DNA of 64,000 nt from Cavenderia fasciculata (lineage: Eukaryota > Evosea > Eumycetozoa > Acytosteliales > Cavenderiaceae), in NCBI RefSeq assembly GCF_000203815.1, contig NW_004457736.1, positions 1,302,001-1,366,000 on the forward strand, read 5' to 3'. Position numbers and translations under genes: made by a program. The notes beneath the pieces are model-generated. The model saw only the letters and a list, made by a program, of their open reading frames with translations. It ran no database searches and was not told the DNA's origin. Below, in pieces: positions 20,726 through 31,479 of this stretch (the stretch's first letter is position 1; every line of letters begins with the position of its first letter).

Positions 20726-21375
20726 ATTTGAGGGGTGTTTATGTGTATGTATGTATGTATATAAATATATATATATGATGTACAATCAATCTTTGAAAAT
20801 TGAATAATAATATTATTTTAATGATGAAAAAAGAAAGCTACTCTTTATTAATTTCAACACAGACCACTGATTGTCTACTTAAAACTAATTAAAACATAAA
20901 AATTTAACCCTATAATAAGGAATCCAAGATTAATTAATTAATCAACAAGAATAACAACCAAAAAAAAGATAAAAAGATTTAAGTCTTTATCCTACCGGAT
21001 TCTAAAGTACTTTACTTGTGTCATACATAACATAATCAGAAAGAAAGAAGTTTTCTTTGTTTGTTGATAATCTGATCATGATCATGATCTTGATCACGAT
21101 CAACACCACACCATCACCAGTGATGTTATCACGAATGAAAGAGGGGGGTTCATTGAATTGTACTTTGAGTAGTAGTACAACAACATCACAGAAAAATTGA
21201 TCATATGATTTCAGTGTGATGGAATGAATACACCCCACCACCCACTAAACTTGGTTGCGAGCATATGTAATTCTGGTAGCGAGAATCACTATGACCATTT
21301 ATTAGTTTCTAAATCTTTCTTTCTTTCTTTCTTTCTTTCTTTATTTAATCGAATACTACAACATTTTAAACAACA
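20726..21375. promoter_or_regulatory. Divergent promoter region with CA-rich box and GATC cluster
   Basis: Between SNRNP27 and the PSI-type gene. A cluster of overlapping TGATCA/GATC palindromes lies at about 21067-21103, a CA-rich element at 21231-21245 (ACACCCCACCACCCAC) and a CTTT repeat near 21315-21341. CA-rich boxes of this type bind the G-box binding factor GBF upstream of D. discoideum prespore genes; here the box lies about 130 bases before a PSI-type gene, which fits, but binding is inferred. Confidence 0.35.
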
Positions 21376-23958
21376 ATGACAAATAATAGAATAAGAAAGT
21401 CAACAACATTATTCATTATAGTAGTGGTGGCCCTTTGTTCTTGTTGGGTTGCTCACGCCCAGGACCCTCCAAAGTGTTTGTATTTTTTAGTTTATATTTA
21501 GCAAAAAATACACATAGATTAATACTTTTGTACATTTTTTTTTTAGTTATGAATGAAATCTTTCAATCTGGGCAAATAATCTACTATGATACAACACCCA
21601 GCAGAAACAGTAAGTTATTGGTTTTACCATTTTTTTTTTGTAAATCTCCACATATTTATATTCTACTCTACTTTTGGGAATTAGGTGATTTTCAGTCATC
21701 CTACTGGACTTCATATTTCTTTGGAGAGAAAGGATTGGTTTTACCATATCTTGGTCCTGATGGGAAACCAGAATATGCACTAGCAGGAGCTTCACCTTTA
21801 GGAAGTGTTTCATCACCAGCCAGTTTTTCAAGTTACTTTAATCAAGTGAATGGAATATCAGAGGAAATAGTCGTTGGAGATATTCTGGAATTTGATCAAT
21901 ACCCACCCTTTATCTACGAATTACATAGATTTAATTATTTCCCACTCAATGGCCTTGGATTTGATAATGCTGCCAACTATCCTTCAGAAACAATTTACTA
22001 TGACGACAATGGAAACCCTCAAAACTTTCATTTTTGTGCACACCTACAATACAAATTCGATAACTATCCCTGTGAAATCGAATATTCATTCACCAATTTT
22101 GAAAGAGGGAATATGTGGATCTATATGGATGGAATGTTGGTTTTCGATAATCCAATGGGTCAACCACAGAATACCTTTTTCCGTGATAACGTAAAACTAG
22201 ATATCTTTTACTGTAGCATGTCAACACCAAAAACCGACCTTACCATCACGATTAGTATGTGTCGGTGTTATCAAGGCCAGTGTTGTAGAGTAGACGATTG
22301 TTTGCAACCGTTTTATGAAAATCTTTGTGGTTTTAAGAATTGTGACTCAAACATTGCAACTTGTTTTGGAACATTTGATGGGCTTTGTAATAATGTTGCA
22401 GGAAACTACTGTACAACTCCTGTATGTGACAATAATTTCCCATACACTTGTATGGACACTGAAACCTGTCCACAAGATGGTATCACTTGTAACACTGAAT
22501 CCTGTACCGATGAAAGTACTGGTACCTGTGCAAGTGTAGATATCTGTCCACCAAGTACCGATACCTGTTTTGTCGGTATGTGCGATGTCAATGCAAATGC
22601 TTGTGTATTGAATCCAATTGTTTGTATGTATTATAAAAATTTAATTAAATTTATAAATTAATATAAATATATTTCTAACTGTAATATAATAAACTAACAT
22701 TCTATTTTCCTCTTTAGGTGATGATGGTAATCCATGTACATTGGATTGGTGTGGAGATGGTAGTTGTGGTTATTCAGACCTATGTAATACAACGAGTTTG
22801 TGTGAAAGAGCACATTGTAGAGTTGCTGCCAATGGAATAGATGGTGAATGTTACATTGAAGATTTATGTGTTGATATTGATCAATGTATTATTGGTAGTT
22901 GTATATCCCCACTTCTTGGTTGTCAATTTGTTGCTGTACAATGTATGTATTTGTTATAAAAAAAATAATAATAATAACAAATGAAGATGATCGCAAAAAC
23001 AATCAACCTCAGTCTTGTTTTTAAAACGTAAATTAATTCTTTTTTTATTTAATTACAAATTAGGTGATGATGGAGATGACTCAACAATCGATGCTTGTAT
23101 TAATGGACAATGTGAAGTTATCACTGATTGTACTTCAACTGATGTATGTTTAGATGGTGTTATTTTCAATTCAACATGTATACTATTACTATTTGTAATT
23201 ATTCTTTAAAGATGATTAACATTCATTTCTCTCAAATTTAAAAAGGTATATTCGTCCCCAACTGTGTGACAGATGATTATTGTTTCCCAAAGACATGTAC
23301 ACAAGATCAAGGATGTGTAACTAATCCAGTTAATTGTGATGATGGTGATACATGTACGGATGATAGTTGTCTAGATGGTAATTGTGCTCATGTTGATATT
23401 TGCTCGACCACTGAAGTTGTTAGTACAACTGGTATAGTCTCGACAACTGGTATAGTCACTACAACTGGTATCGTCACTACAACTGGAATAGTCTCTACCA
23501 CTGGAGTAGTTTCAACTACCGGTGTTGTAACAACTGCACCAGCTACCACAGGAGTTGTGACGACCACGGGTGTACTAACAACTTCAGGTGTAGTAACGAC
23601 TACTGGAGTAGTAACAACAACAGCAATAGTTACGACCACAGGAGTAGTGACAACAACGGAAATTGTCACAACCACTGGAGAACATACTACAGTACATCCA
23701 ACACTTGGTAGTTCTTCTTCTTCGTCGATATCAACATCATCATCCTCCTCATCACTTACTGGTGGATCAGGAATAACAACTCATCAACCACATGAATGTG
23801 ACTTTGGACATGGTCACCACCATATTGGATGTCCACGTGGATACATATGTGCCAATATCAATGGACATCGTCAATGCATAAAAGATGATAATGCATGTCC
23901 TGCCATTAAATGCAACACTGGCAATGATCATCACCAACCTCCTCCTCCTTTATGTTAA
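21376..23958 (+). CDS. PSI-type secreted protein with PA14 and CTDC repeats
   Basis: A signal peptide exon starts at 21376 (MTNNRIRKSTTLFIIVVV, cleavage near AHAQ). Exons then run about 21547-21609, 21685-22623, 22718-22942, 23064-23177 and 23246-23958, each keeping frame. The first part contains a PA14-like adhesion domain with IIYYDTTPSRN, SDFQSSYW and MWIYMDGMLVFDN. It is followed by about a dozen cysteine repeats of the Dicty CTDC type (CDDGDTCTDDSC), a Thr-rich linker of TTGVV/TTGIV units and a C-terminal Cys-rich stretch, ending at 23958. Relatives (psiA/PSI-1 family) are secreted and influence prespore differentiation. The first intron could not be fitted in frame between a canonical donor and the obvious acceptor at 21546, so the first junction is uncertain. 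Confidence 0.7.
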
Positions 23959-24649
23959 AATAAATCATCTCACCATAAACCATAACAATAAATAATTAAT
24001 TAATAAATCAAACAATAACTATACTTTAAATAATATTTATAAAAATAAAGAAATAATTAAATTCTTTTCTTACTTTCTTTTTTTTTTTTTTTTTTTGTAT
24101 GTTTCATCATCCCAAGTTGTGTAACAGTTTCATTTTATATACATATTTATATATTCTTTGTGTTTACTTTTACGAAACATTTTGTAGTAGGTCTTTAGCA
24201 TTGACAATAAAGCTCCGATCGGAAAATCAGATCAACAATCAACCAACAATCAGATTTAAACAGTAATTGGTAGTCACAGACCCGAAAAACAACAACTATA
24301 GTAAACCTTTGAAGAAGCTATCATAGTTAGAATCGTAGGTCGCATTCAGTCATTTAGTTTATTGGCATACTTTTGTTGGTATCCCAGTTCCTGTCAAGTT
24401 GGATAGACCATTTATCATGGATGTTCCCTGGCCCAACAGACGTTGATTTACGAATGGGCGAAAATTGTTTCGCGTTGATTCAACCAACACTACACCTATT
24501 CGCACAAATACCATTTATGGAATTTTCCATTAAGGAAAATAAATCGGTAAAGCGTGCTTCAACTGATATAGTACAAGCTTCTCGCTGCCTAAAGGATGCA
24601 ATTAAAGGATTACAGGGTAGCACCTCGTAAGTAAGTAGAAAACATCGGT

Positions 24650-24760
24650 ATCATCAAAACAAAAATAATACTTGAAGGATTAAAAAACGCTCCAGCAACA
24701 TTTGTTCAAATAATATATAGGGTGATACAAAGAGTTATGACGACTGTCCTGAAAGGATCC
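24650..24760 (+). mobile_element. Retroelement fossil, reverse-transcriptase crumb (Ty3/gypsy-like)
   Basis: A short stretch reads LEGLKNAPATFVQ followed by more residues, matching the [FG]GLKNAPATFQ signature of Ty3/gypsy reverse transcriptases. It is clearly broken, lacks other recognisable parts and shows no long terminal repeats nearby. It looks like an old, small remnant. Confidence 0.45.
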
Positions 24761-24887
24761 ATTGGTCAATTGGAAGAATGAATTGAGCAAAACAAATAAA
24801 TGATCATCAAGAAATATAATGATCCCCTTTTCTAGATGATCATTTGTTTGTTTTCTCTACTCTTCCAATTGACCGATGGGTACCTGG
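24756..24887. repeat. Imperfect inverted repeat, ~53-base arms
   Basis: The left arm, about 24756-24811 (GGATCCATTGGTCAATTGGA at its start), is the reverse complement of about 24834-24887, with a few mismatches and about 22 bases between. The outer ends are rich in GGTCAATTGG and the inner ends share ATGATCATC. It could fold into a long hairpin or be a small MITE-like element. It directly abuts the reverse-transcriptase crumb. Confidence 0.6.
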
Positions 24888-25040
24888 ACGGGGAATGAAG
24901 AAGAATGACCAAGACAACTTTATTATAGTCGCAACTGGTTAGTAATAAATCATATATAATAATAATAATAATAATAATTTTGGAAGATATAGTTTGTATA
25001 TATAATATGTAATATATAATATAATATATTTTAATTATTA

Positions 25041-25853
25041 TTAATTTTGTTTCTTTGCAGATGAAGGAGAAGAAGTGACAGAAGAGGTGGCAGGCTTCTT
25101 GGTTACGCCACCTGATTGAATAAATCTCTTTCTTTGACCTAACATGTAGGTGTACAACCATGGAAGACCGATGACGTAGAATGCAAGTGATCCAATGAGT
25201 GTATAGTAAAGGTTAAATGAAACGTTGAGAGCGTTTGGCATGGTGATACTCCACAATCCAGTTTCCTTGACATATGGTAACGATGCAATAATAGTTCCTG
25301 TCTCTCCAGTTACTCCAGATGGATATAAAATAATAAATAATGTGTATCTACAAAAAAGATAAAGGAAATGAAATTAATTAGTAAATTATAAATATATATA
25401 TTAATATTAATTTGATTATTATTTCTAATTTGTTATTTACCTTAACCAACCAAGAATATATGGGACGGCATCATAGAGGGAGAGTGCGTAGAAAAGGTAT
25501 CTGACAACTTCGGTGATACCCCAAGCTGTGAGCATGAGAGACATGGCCCAATGATCGTTGGTGGTGGGGACGAGGATGGCGAGGGTGACGCAAGCGACAC
25601 GTGAAAAGACTTGAACAAAGGTGGTGGCGACTGGGGTCTTGACAAAGCCGACCAAAGAGTGAACAATCTCCAAGACGGCGCCAAATTGGAAGAGTGTAAC
25701 CCACCATCCGACATGTTGCCAGACACCAATCAACGATTGTGATGACCATCCTCCAGCATGAAAGTGTGCAGCCAAAAGATAAAGGATATATGTCCATCCT
25801 CCAAATTGCACAATATTGTATAAAAACAAATATTTCTTTACTAGTCCTGCCAT
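25041..25853 (-). CDS. Very-long-chain 3-hydroxyacyl-CoA dehydratase (PHS1/HACD family)
   Basis: Two exons (25441-25853, 25041-25347) give 239 residues. The family pattern is clear: YLFLYNIVQFGGWTYILY at the N-terminus, LFQFGAVLEIVHSLVGFV in the middle, then EVVRYLFYALSLYD and RYTLFIILYPSGVTGE, which contains the catalytic Tyr and Glu. Six hydrophobic helices are expected. The C-terminus ends KKPATSSVTSSPSSAKKQN, a lysine-rich tail that could serve ER retrieval. The enzyme performs the third step of the very-long-chain fatty acid elongation cycle in the ER membrane, removing water from 3-hydroxyacyl-CoA. The length is normal for the family. Confidence 0.9.
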
Positions 25854-26326
25854 TTGATATTGTTTCTATCTATCTTTGTGTATTGTGTAGTACTAGAGAG
25901 AGGTTCGTGTATGATGATGATGATGTAATACAACAACAAAAAAAAGTGTAGTATCGCGTGTGAACAAAGTTTAATTAACACGATTGATGATTGAAATGAA
26001 GGGTAGGGGTGCATTGAGATCATGATCAAACAAAAAATAAAATAAAATAAAATGTTCAAAAATATCGTAGGTCAAAGACCAAGTTTGGGCACAAGCCTCG
26101 CGAAGGTCGCCCCTTGAGTTCCCAAACCAATAGACAGATAGATAACATATTATTTGTATACATAGATACCTAGTAGTAGTATTAATTATATTAGAGATTT
26201 ATTATTTCTATATTTCTATATATATTTTCTTTTTACAAAACAAAAAAAGGATGATTTGTTATTTGGGAAGTTGACAGACAGCTATCTGTATGTATCTGTT
26301 TAGATGTCTTTGGAACGATATAGTTT
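25854..26326. other. Intergenic region with a GC-rich hairpin
   Basis: AT-rich spacer between two minus-strand genes. At 26083-26127 a GC-rich island can fold: GTTTGGG (26083-26089) pairs with CCCAAAC (26121-26127), CAAG (26092-26095) with CTTG (26113-26116), and GCGA (26100-26103) with TCGC (26107-26110). The fold is symmetric on both strands, so the transcribed strand is unknown. It is a candidate small structured RNA or terminator; I found no upstream dictyostelid ncRNA promoter element. Confidence 0.4.
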
Positions 26327-27253
26327 TTAGGGACCCATTAAAGGTTCAGATTCACTCTTTTTGATATCTTTACCTTTGAGGTAGGATTTATCAATGAGGG
26401 CGGCTTTGACAAAGGCAGATGGGTCGCAGTAGGGGGCGTCTCCGTCCTTGATGTCGATTTTCATGGCACCAGTGTGGTATGACTCGCCGTCGTCTTCCTT
26501 GTAGAGACTGCCGTCGTCGTTGCGGAGGTGCGAGTTGAGGAGGTTGTCCTCTTCGCACGACGATGAGGCCAAGTCAGAGTCGTCTTCTTCTTGGTCGGAT
26601 GGATGCTCAATGTCGTCGGACAACAACACCGACGAGTGCTTCTCGTGCAACTGGTTGACAAGGTAGTACTGGATAAAGGTGGACAGTGTGGAGATGGAGA
26701 CAAAGAGGAGGAACATGAGGAGGGCAGACTGCGAGCATTTGATTGTTTGCAACCACTCGCTGCCAGGACACCACATCGACACTGGAGTGGGGTATCCAAC
26801 ACCCATAAACTGATCCAAACCAATGACAAAGGCCCATGAACCATAGGTGGCAAACGACAAGAGTAGAGAGAACAATGGATAGACGACGCAGAAAAAGGGG
26901 ATGAACAAGTTGATGGCCAACACTACATAGTTGTACCACGACGACTCGGACGACACGTAAAACACCACCAAATGCGACACATAGACGCAACTAATAATAC
27001 CAATCAGACACGACGAAATCTTTTTGTAACGGATACAGATCAACGAGCAGATGACCGACACGACAAACGACAGTCCGATATGCAAAGCAAATGCAAAGTT
27101 GTAGTGTGTCGCCACCTGGTACACCAACACTGCTCCCAATGCAGATCCAAAGAAACTAAGGAATATGTCTTTAAACTTGTACCCAAACACTATAGTTATC
27201 CATCCTCCAAATAATAATCCAAATCCAATTAATTGATTCATTTCCAATATCAT
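26327..27253 (-). CDS. Multi-pass membrane protein, TMEM198/DUF4203-like
   Basis: A single exon of 308 residues. The first 205 residues hold about seven hydrophobic helices (for example LIGFGLLFGGWITIVFGY, LFIPFFCVVYPLFSLLLS and LLMFLLFVSISTLSTFI) with Gly-rich packing motifs such as FFGSALGAVLVYQ, which resembles the TMEM198 domain. The C-terminal 100 residues are hydrophilic and acidic (HPSDQEEDDSD, SSSCEEDN) and probably cytosolic. TMEM198 in animals supports Wnt co-receptor phosphorylation, but that function should not be carried over to an amoeba. No signal peptide is needed; the first helix can insert it. Sure about a membrane protein, less sure of the family. Confidence 0.7.
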   Translation of the reverse strand: MILEMNQLIGFGLLFGGWITIVFGYKFKDIFLSFFGSALGAVLVYQVATHYNFAFALHIGLSFVVSVICSLICIRYKKISSCLIGIISCVYVSHLVVFYVSSESSWYNYVVLAINLFIPFFCVVYPLFSLLLSFATYGSWAFVIGLDQFMGVGYPTPVSMWCPGSEWLQTIKCSQSALLMFLLFVSISTLSTFIQYYLVNQLHEKHSSVLLSDDIEHPSDQEEDDSDLASSSCEEDNLLNSHLRNDDGSLYKEDDGESYHTGAMKIDIKDGDAPYCDPSAFVKAALIDKSYLKGKDIKKSESEPLMGP

Positions 27254-27984
27254 CTTTATATTTTATATTTTATATTATATTATTGTATTGTATACTCTAT
27301 CTTTTGTATTTTTATGTATATATATTATTATTTCTAGAGAGAAATTTAAATAAAATGTAATGATGAAGATGAAAAAGCCTGGATTAACAACAAATTATTA
27401 AAATAATAATAAAAAGAGACAAAGAGAGAGAGAGAGAATGATTGATTAATGAGTTCCAATAAATAAACTAAATAAATGTATGTATGTGATGAAGAGTGAG
27501 AGTGAGGAGAGGAGAGAGAGAAAGAAAGAAAGAGAGGAATGATGGGATGAAATTAAATTTTATTATACATACATATAACAAAAAAATAAAATTGGTTTAT
27601 TTTGGGTTCTAATGAGAGTATGGGGGGGGGGGGGGAGGTGGTGGTCGAGTATATAATTAATACATCTGACAAGAGTAAAAATGGAAATTGATTGAACACC
27701 CTAACCATCCATTCTCTCACTCTCACAAACCAATATCCCCTTTTTTTCATCACACTACCCCCACTGTTTGCGGACACCACCTATACACTGTCATTTTCAT
27801 TAATGAGCCATCATTCACCCTTCTCTCTCTCTATTGGTTTGTTTAATTTTAATATTAAATTCGATTTATATTTATTTATTAAAAATAAATGGAAGTTCAA
27901 CTCTCTTGGAATAATATTATGTTAAAATGAGATTTTCAAGGTTCACTTGCAAGTTTCATCTGATCATCTATTTTAATATAGATA
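27254..27984. other. Divergent intergenic region with microsatellites
   Basis: Contains AG-rich tracts (about 27420-27440, 27508-27535) and an uninterrupted run of 14 G (27622-27635) followed by a GGTGGTGG tract. The remaining DNA is AT-rich. No gene is supported; short open frames here have low complexity. Confidence 0.5.
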
Positions 27985-29215
27985 ATGTTCAATAATAATA
28001 ATAATAATAATACAAATACTAGTAGTAATAGTCAGTTAAATGAGATTGCACAAAGACTAGAACAAAGAGATGAAGAAAGAGAAGAATTGAAAAGGAAAAA
28101 GAAACAAGAGAATGATAGGAATCAAATAGACCAAAATACAACTAAATCTCTCACCGATACTTCAAATGATATTAATACTATTATTCAACGTATGTTAACA
28201 TGATTGACTGATTGATTGATTGGAATGTGTTGACTGACTAAATTTGATTGCTTGTTATATATGATCGATCATAGAAATTCACGATGATCTTGATACTTTG
28301 TTAGTATCCAATGAAAATACTCAAATACAACAACAACAATTAAATGGTATTAATGAATCGATCAGTACATTAAAGAAACTATTCAATGAATCTATAATAC
28401 TTTTAACACAATATGATGTTAGATTAATTCAAGATGTATGTATGAATGAATGAATGAAATATTGTAAATTTAATATTAACTTTTTGTTACAATTATAGAG
28501 TATAAACAAAATAGATTCAAAATGTTTACAAGTTAAAAATAAGATTACTCCAAAATCTAAATTTTCATTTGCAAAGAAAACTACTACTTGTAGTATATCT
28601 CCTTCACCTACTCCTATTGTACAGAAACAACAACAACAACAACAACCAACTAAACCAAATGATACCAATGAAACAATCATTAGTAATTCGAGAATATTAA
28701 ATATTAAATCACAAACATTGAATTTCCAATGTAATCAATCCAGTGGTGACAATAATAATGAATTATCAATTGCAAAAATAACAGATTCAACATTAATTAT
28801 CAACAAAAAATTGGATAACCATGAAGACTCTGGTAAACAAGAAGAAGAAATTACATCATTACAAATAGATCAAATTAAAAATAGTAAAATCATAATCTAT
28901 GGAATTGTAGATGGATCAGTATTTATCGATCATGCCAATGATAGTATATTTGTCATTTCATCACGTCAAATTAGAATTCATAATTGTCACAATTGTCAAT
29001 TCTACATTCACACCAAGAGTAATCCAATCATTGAAACTTGTAAATCTGTTTCATTTGCTCCATATCCATTCACAAATAATAATAATAATAATAACGACAC
29101 CACGGCCAATAATGATAATTGGAAACATGTAAATGATTTTGATTGGTTACAAACTAATATACCATCACCAAATTGGAATATAATTGATCAAAATAATCGA
29201 ATAAACTTTGAATAA
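27985..29215 (+). CDS. tbcc: Tubulin-folding cofactor C
   Basis: Three exons (27985-28189, 28275-28435, 28499-29215) give 360 residues. The N-terminus has an Asn run and a charged helical region (QRLEQRDEEREELKRKKK), matching the N-terminal tubulin-binding region of TBCC. The C-terminal C-CAP/cofactor C domain is clear: KIIIYGIVDGSVFIDHAND, then the arginine-finger motif RQIRIHNCHNCQFYIH, SNPIIETCKSVSFAPYPF and DFDWLQTNIPSPNW. The arginine in QIR is the GAP finger that triggers GTP hydrolysis on beta-tubulin and releases the folded alpha/beta dimer from the cofactor complex. The linker between the two parts is Gln-rich. Cytosolic, as no signal is seen. Confidence 0.88.
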
Positions 29216-29277
29216 CTCTAGAGACAGACAAATACAATAATAATTAATAATTAATAATTAATAATAATACAATATAT

Positions 29278-30296
29278 TTATTCATCAAAATCAGTCTTTG
29301 AAGTGATTGACTGCCATTTTTCTAAATCAGCAACTTGTTGCTTTAATTTGGCAAGAGCATATTCATTACTATCGGCACCAACATAGAGATGGGTTGGGAG
29401 ATCACCTTGGTGACGAGCAAGACCAACAAGAATATCAGCCAATTTGCTTGGGTCACCTCTTTGCTTTCCGTGAATGCCAACATTGTGGTGATGGATAAAG
29501 TCATAGATGGGTTTGTATTCTTCGATTGGTGCACCAGCCTCCTCTGGGTTCTCCTTGGCATTGCCAATGAAATCAGTACGGAAGTAACCTGGTTCAACCG
29601 ATGTAACCTTGACATTGGATGATTTAAGTTCAGCTGCAAGTGTTTCTGTTAATCCATTCACTGCAAATTTAGTGGCACTACAATGTATTCAAATAAGAAC
29701 GTAAGTTAAGAATATTCTTTTCTTTTTTCTTTTTGGCACTTACCAATATGCACCAAAACCTTGGAAACCAATAGTACCACCGACAGAAGAGATATTAATG
29801 ATTAGACCAGACTTTTTGTTACGGAGGATTGGTACACCATAACGGAGTACATTGAATACACCAAATACATTGATATCAAAGTTATCTCTGATATGACGAT
29901 CTGCAATGGTTTCAATCACACCAGTGGCAGCATATCTAAATAGAGGCAGAGGGTATTTAATTAGTCCTAAAACAGAGATTAGATATATATATGTATAGTT
30001 TCATACCCAGCATTATTAATGATGACATCGATAGTTCCGAAATGCTTGACAGTATCTTGAATCGATTGTTTTACAGATTCTTCAGTTGCCAATTCAACGG
30101 CAAGTGATAGGAATTGTTCAGAGTCTTGGCCAAATATATCGGTCAATTGCTTCTTGTCTCTTGAAGTAGCTGCGACCTTGTCACCTTGTGCAATGATCTT
30201 TTGTACCAATACCTTTCCGATACCCTTTGAGGCCCCAGTAACGTAAAACACCAATGGTTGTTTGGCAGCATCAGCAGTAGCAGCAGCAGTTGACAT
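29278..30296 (-). CDS. Short-chain dehydrogenase/reductase (SDR)
   Basis: Three exons (30007-30296, 29744-29935, 29278-29677) give 293 residues. Classical SDR features are present: the dinucleotide-binding TGASKGIGKVL, IDVIINNAGY, the serine strand LIINISSVGGT and the catalytic YxxxK in GAYCATKFAVNGL. A following TSVEPGYFRTDF matches the usual VxPGxxxT motif. The substrate-binding C-terminus (PIYDFIHHHNVGIHGKQRG) resembles fungal and bacterial SDRs of the oxidoreductase type. The N-terminal STAAATADAAKQ leader is short and alanine-rich and is probably not a targeting signal. An NAD(P)H-linked oxidoreductase of unknown substrate. It converges on cofactor C with a 62-base gap. Confidence 0.88.
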
Positions 30297-31479
30297 TATG
30301 TATAGATAGATAAAAGGGATAGTATTAATTAATTGATGAATGAATGAATGATCACAACTTTAAGGACTTGTCTGCGACTTCACCTCATGTCCCCGCCCAG
30401 TTGTTTAGTTAAAAAAAACAAAATATCTTCTTTTCCTTCTTTTAGACCCCGAAAAAAGACCTCGAAGAACTACGGATCTAGACGAGGACCACAACCCATC
30501 ACTATGACCTATTCATTCGGTCAACACTCCCCAACAAACGAAGTTCGAGTTGTGATAAAAAGAATAATTAAATTTTATGGTTCATCCTCTCAAAGACACC
30601 ACACAATCAAAATCATTCATTATCTTTGTTTCATTTGGAATAGTTATAGTGAGTTTTAAGAATGCGATAAGAATTGTCAAAAAAAGAAACAAATGACCAA
30701 GTAATCAAAGTATTTCAATAAGGTAAGCTCTGTCTGTGTATTTAGGTCCCCTTTGTTGATCGAGAAGACTGTTCAATCTAGTATCATTTGAGGGTTGTTG
30801 TCGTGTGTTACAATATCTTTGATTAAAGGAGTAAAGTAACATGACAACAACCCTCATCCCCAAGAGAAAGATTACAAGGTTCCACCGCCAAGCCAATCAC
30901 TCATTCCTTTCAACTTGACAAAAAACAAATAAATAAATAAATAAATAAATAGTTTACTATACTGTATAGTATTAATATCTCACATTAAACTCAATTACTC
31001 ATAAAAGGCAAAGTTCTCTAACTCTTGGCGCCCCTAATGTCCACACTTTTTTTATCGCCTTGTTCCCAAAAAAAAAAAAAATGAATGATCAGAGGAAGGA
31101 AGGGGTATGGGGGAGACGAACCTTTGATTGTTTGATTGATCATTCATTTTTTAAACGCATTTATTTATTTCATTTAAACATACAACTACACATATACCTA
31201 TATATATATACATATCTCTTCTTCTAGCTAGTAAACACAAATATCTAGATAGGAGGATGTATTTATAAATCACCATCCAACTCCTCCTCTCTATCAATTG
31301 AATCTGATCACATCTCTGTCTCTTTGTGTGCACAAAGTATATAGATCAAATCAAATCAAATCAGCAGATTATAATAATATCGTAATAACAACAACAATCA
31401 TAGAAAGACTATTTATTTATATATCTATATTTATTTATACAATACCTCTGTATAACCGACAATATATCTATCATCAACA
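30297..31479. other. Divergent intergenic region with hairpin
   Basis: The promoter region of the dehydrogenase and WDR59 genes. It has an AATA repeat (about 30925-30950), a hairpin-forming repeat (listed separately), a GGCGCC site near 31027-31033 and an A-run near 31068. A weak open frame (30348-30659) is rejected as a gene. Confidence 0.5.
30789..30856. repeat. Hairpin-forming inverted repeat
   Basis: TGAGGGTTGTTGTC (30789-30802) is exactly complementary to GACAACAACCCTCA (30843-30856); GTTAC (30807-30811) pairs with GTAAC (30836-30840). The loop is about 24 bases. It could be a terminator, a small RNA precursor or a MITE end pair. Confidence 0.6.

Larger units (their letters stand above)
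23959..25040. other. Gene-poor convergent intergenic region
   Basis: Between the PSI-type gene and the dehydratase, both ending here. It holds a poly-T tract near 24079-24096, a short reverse-transcriptase-like crumb, a large imperfect inverted repeat (both listed separately) and ATA/AAT repeats around 24955-25035. An open frame at 24373-24630 has fairly complex composition but resembles nothing I know. Confidence 0.5.

Noticed and set aside
24373-24630. 85-residue frame beside the reverse-transcriptase crumb
   Set aside because: It starts at a weak codon context and matches nothing I know; linking it to the retroelement would be speculation.
30348-30659. 103-residue open frame in the region upstream of WDR59
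   Set aside because: Composition is irregular, no family resemblance, no good start context; treated as chance.
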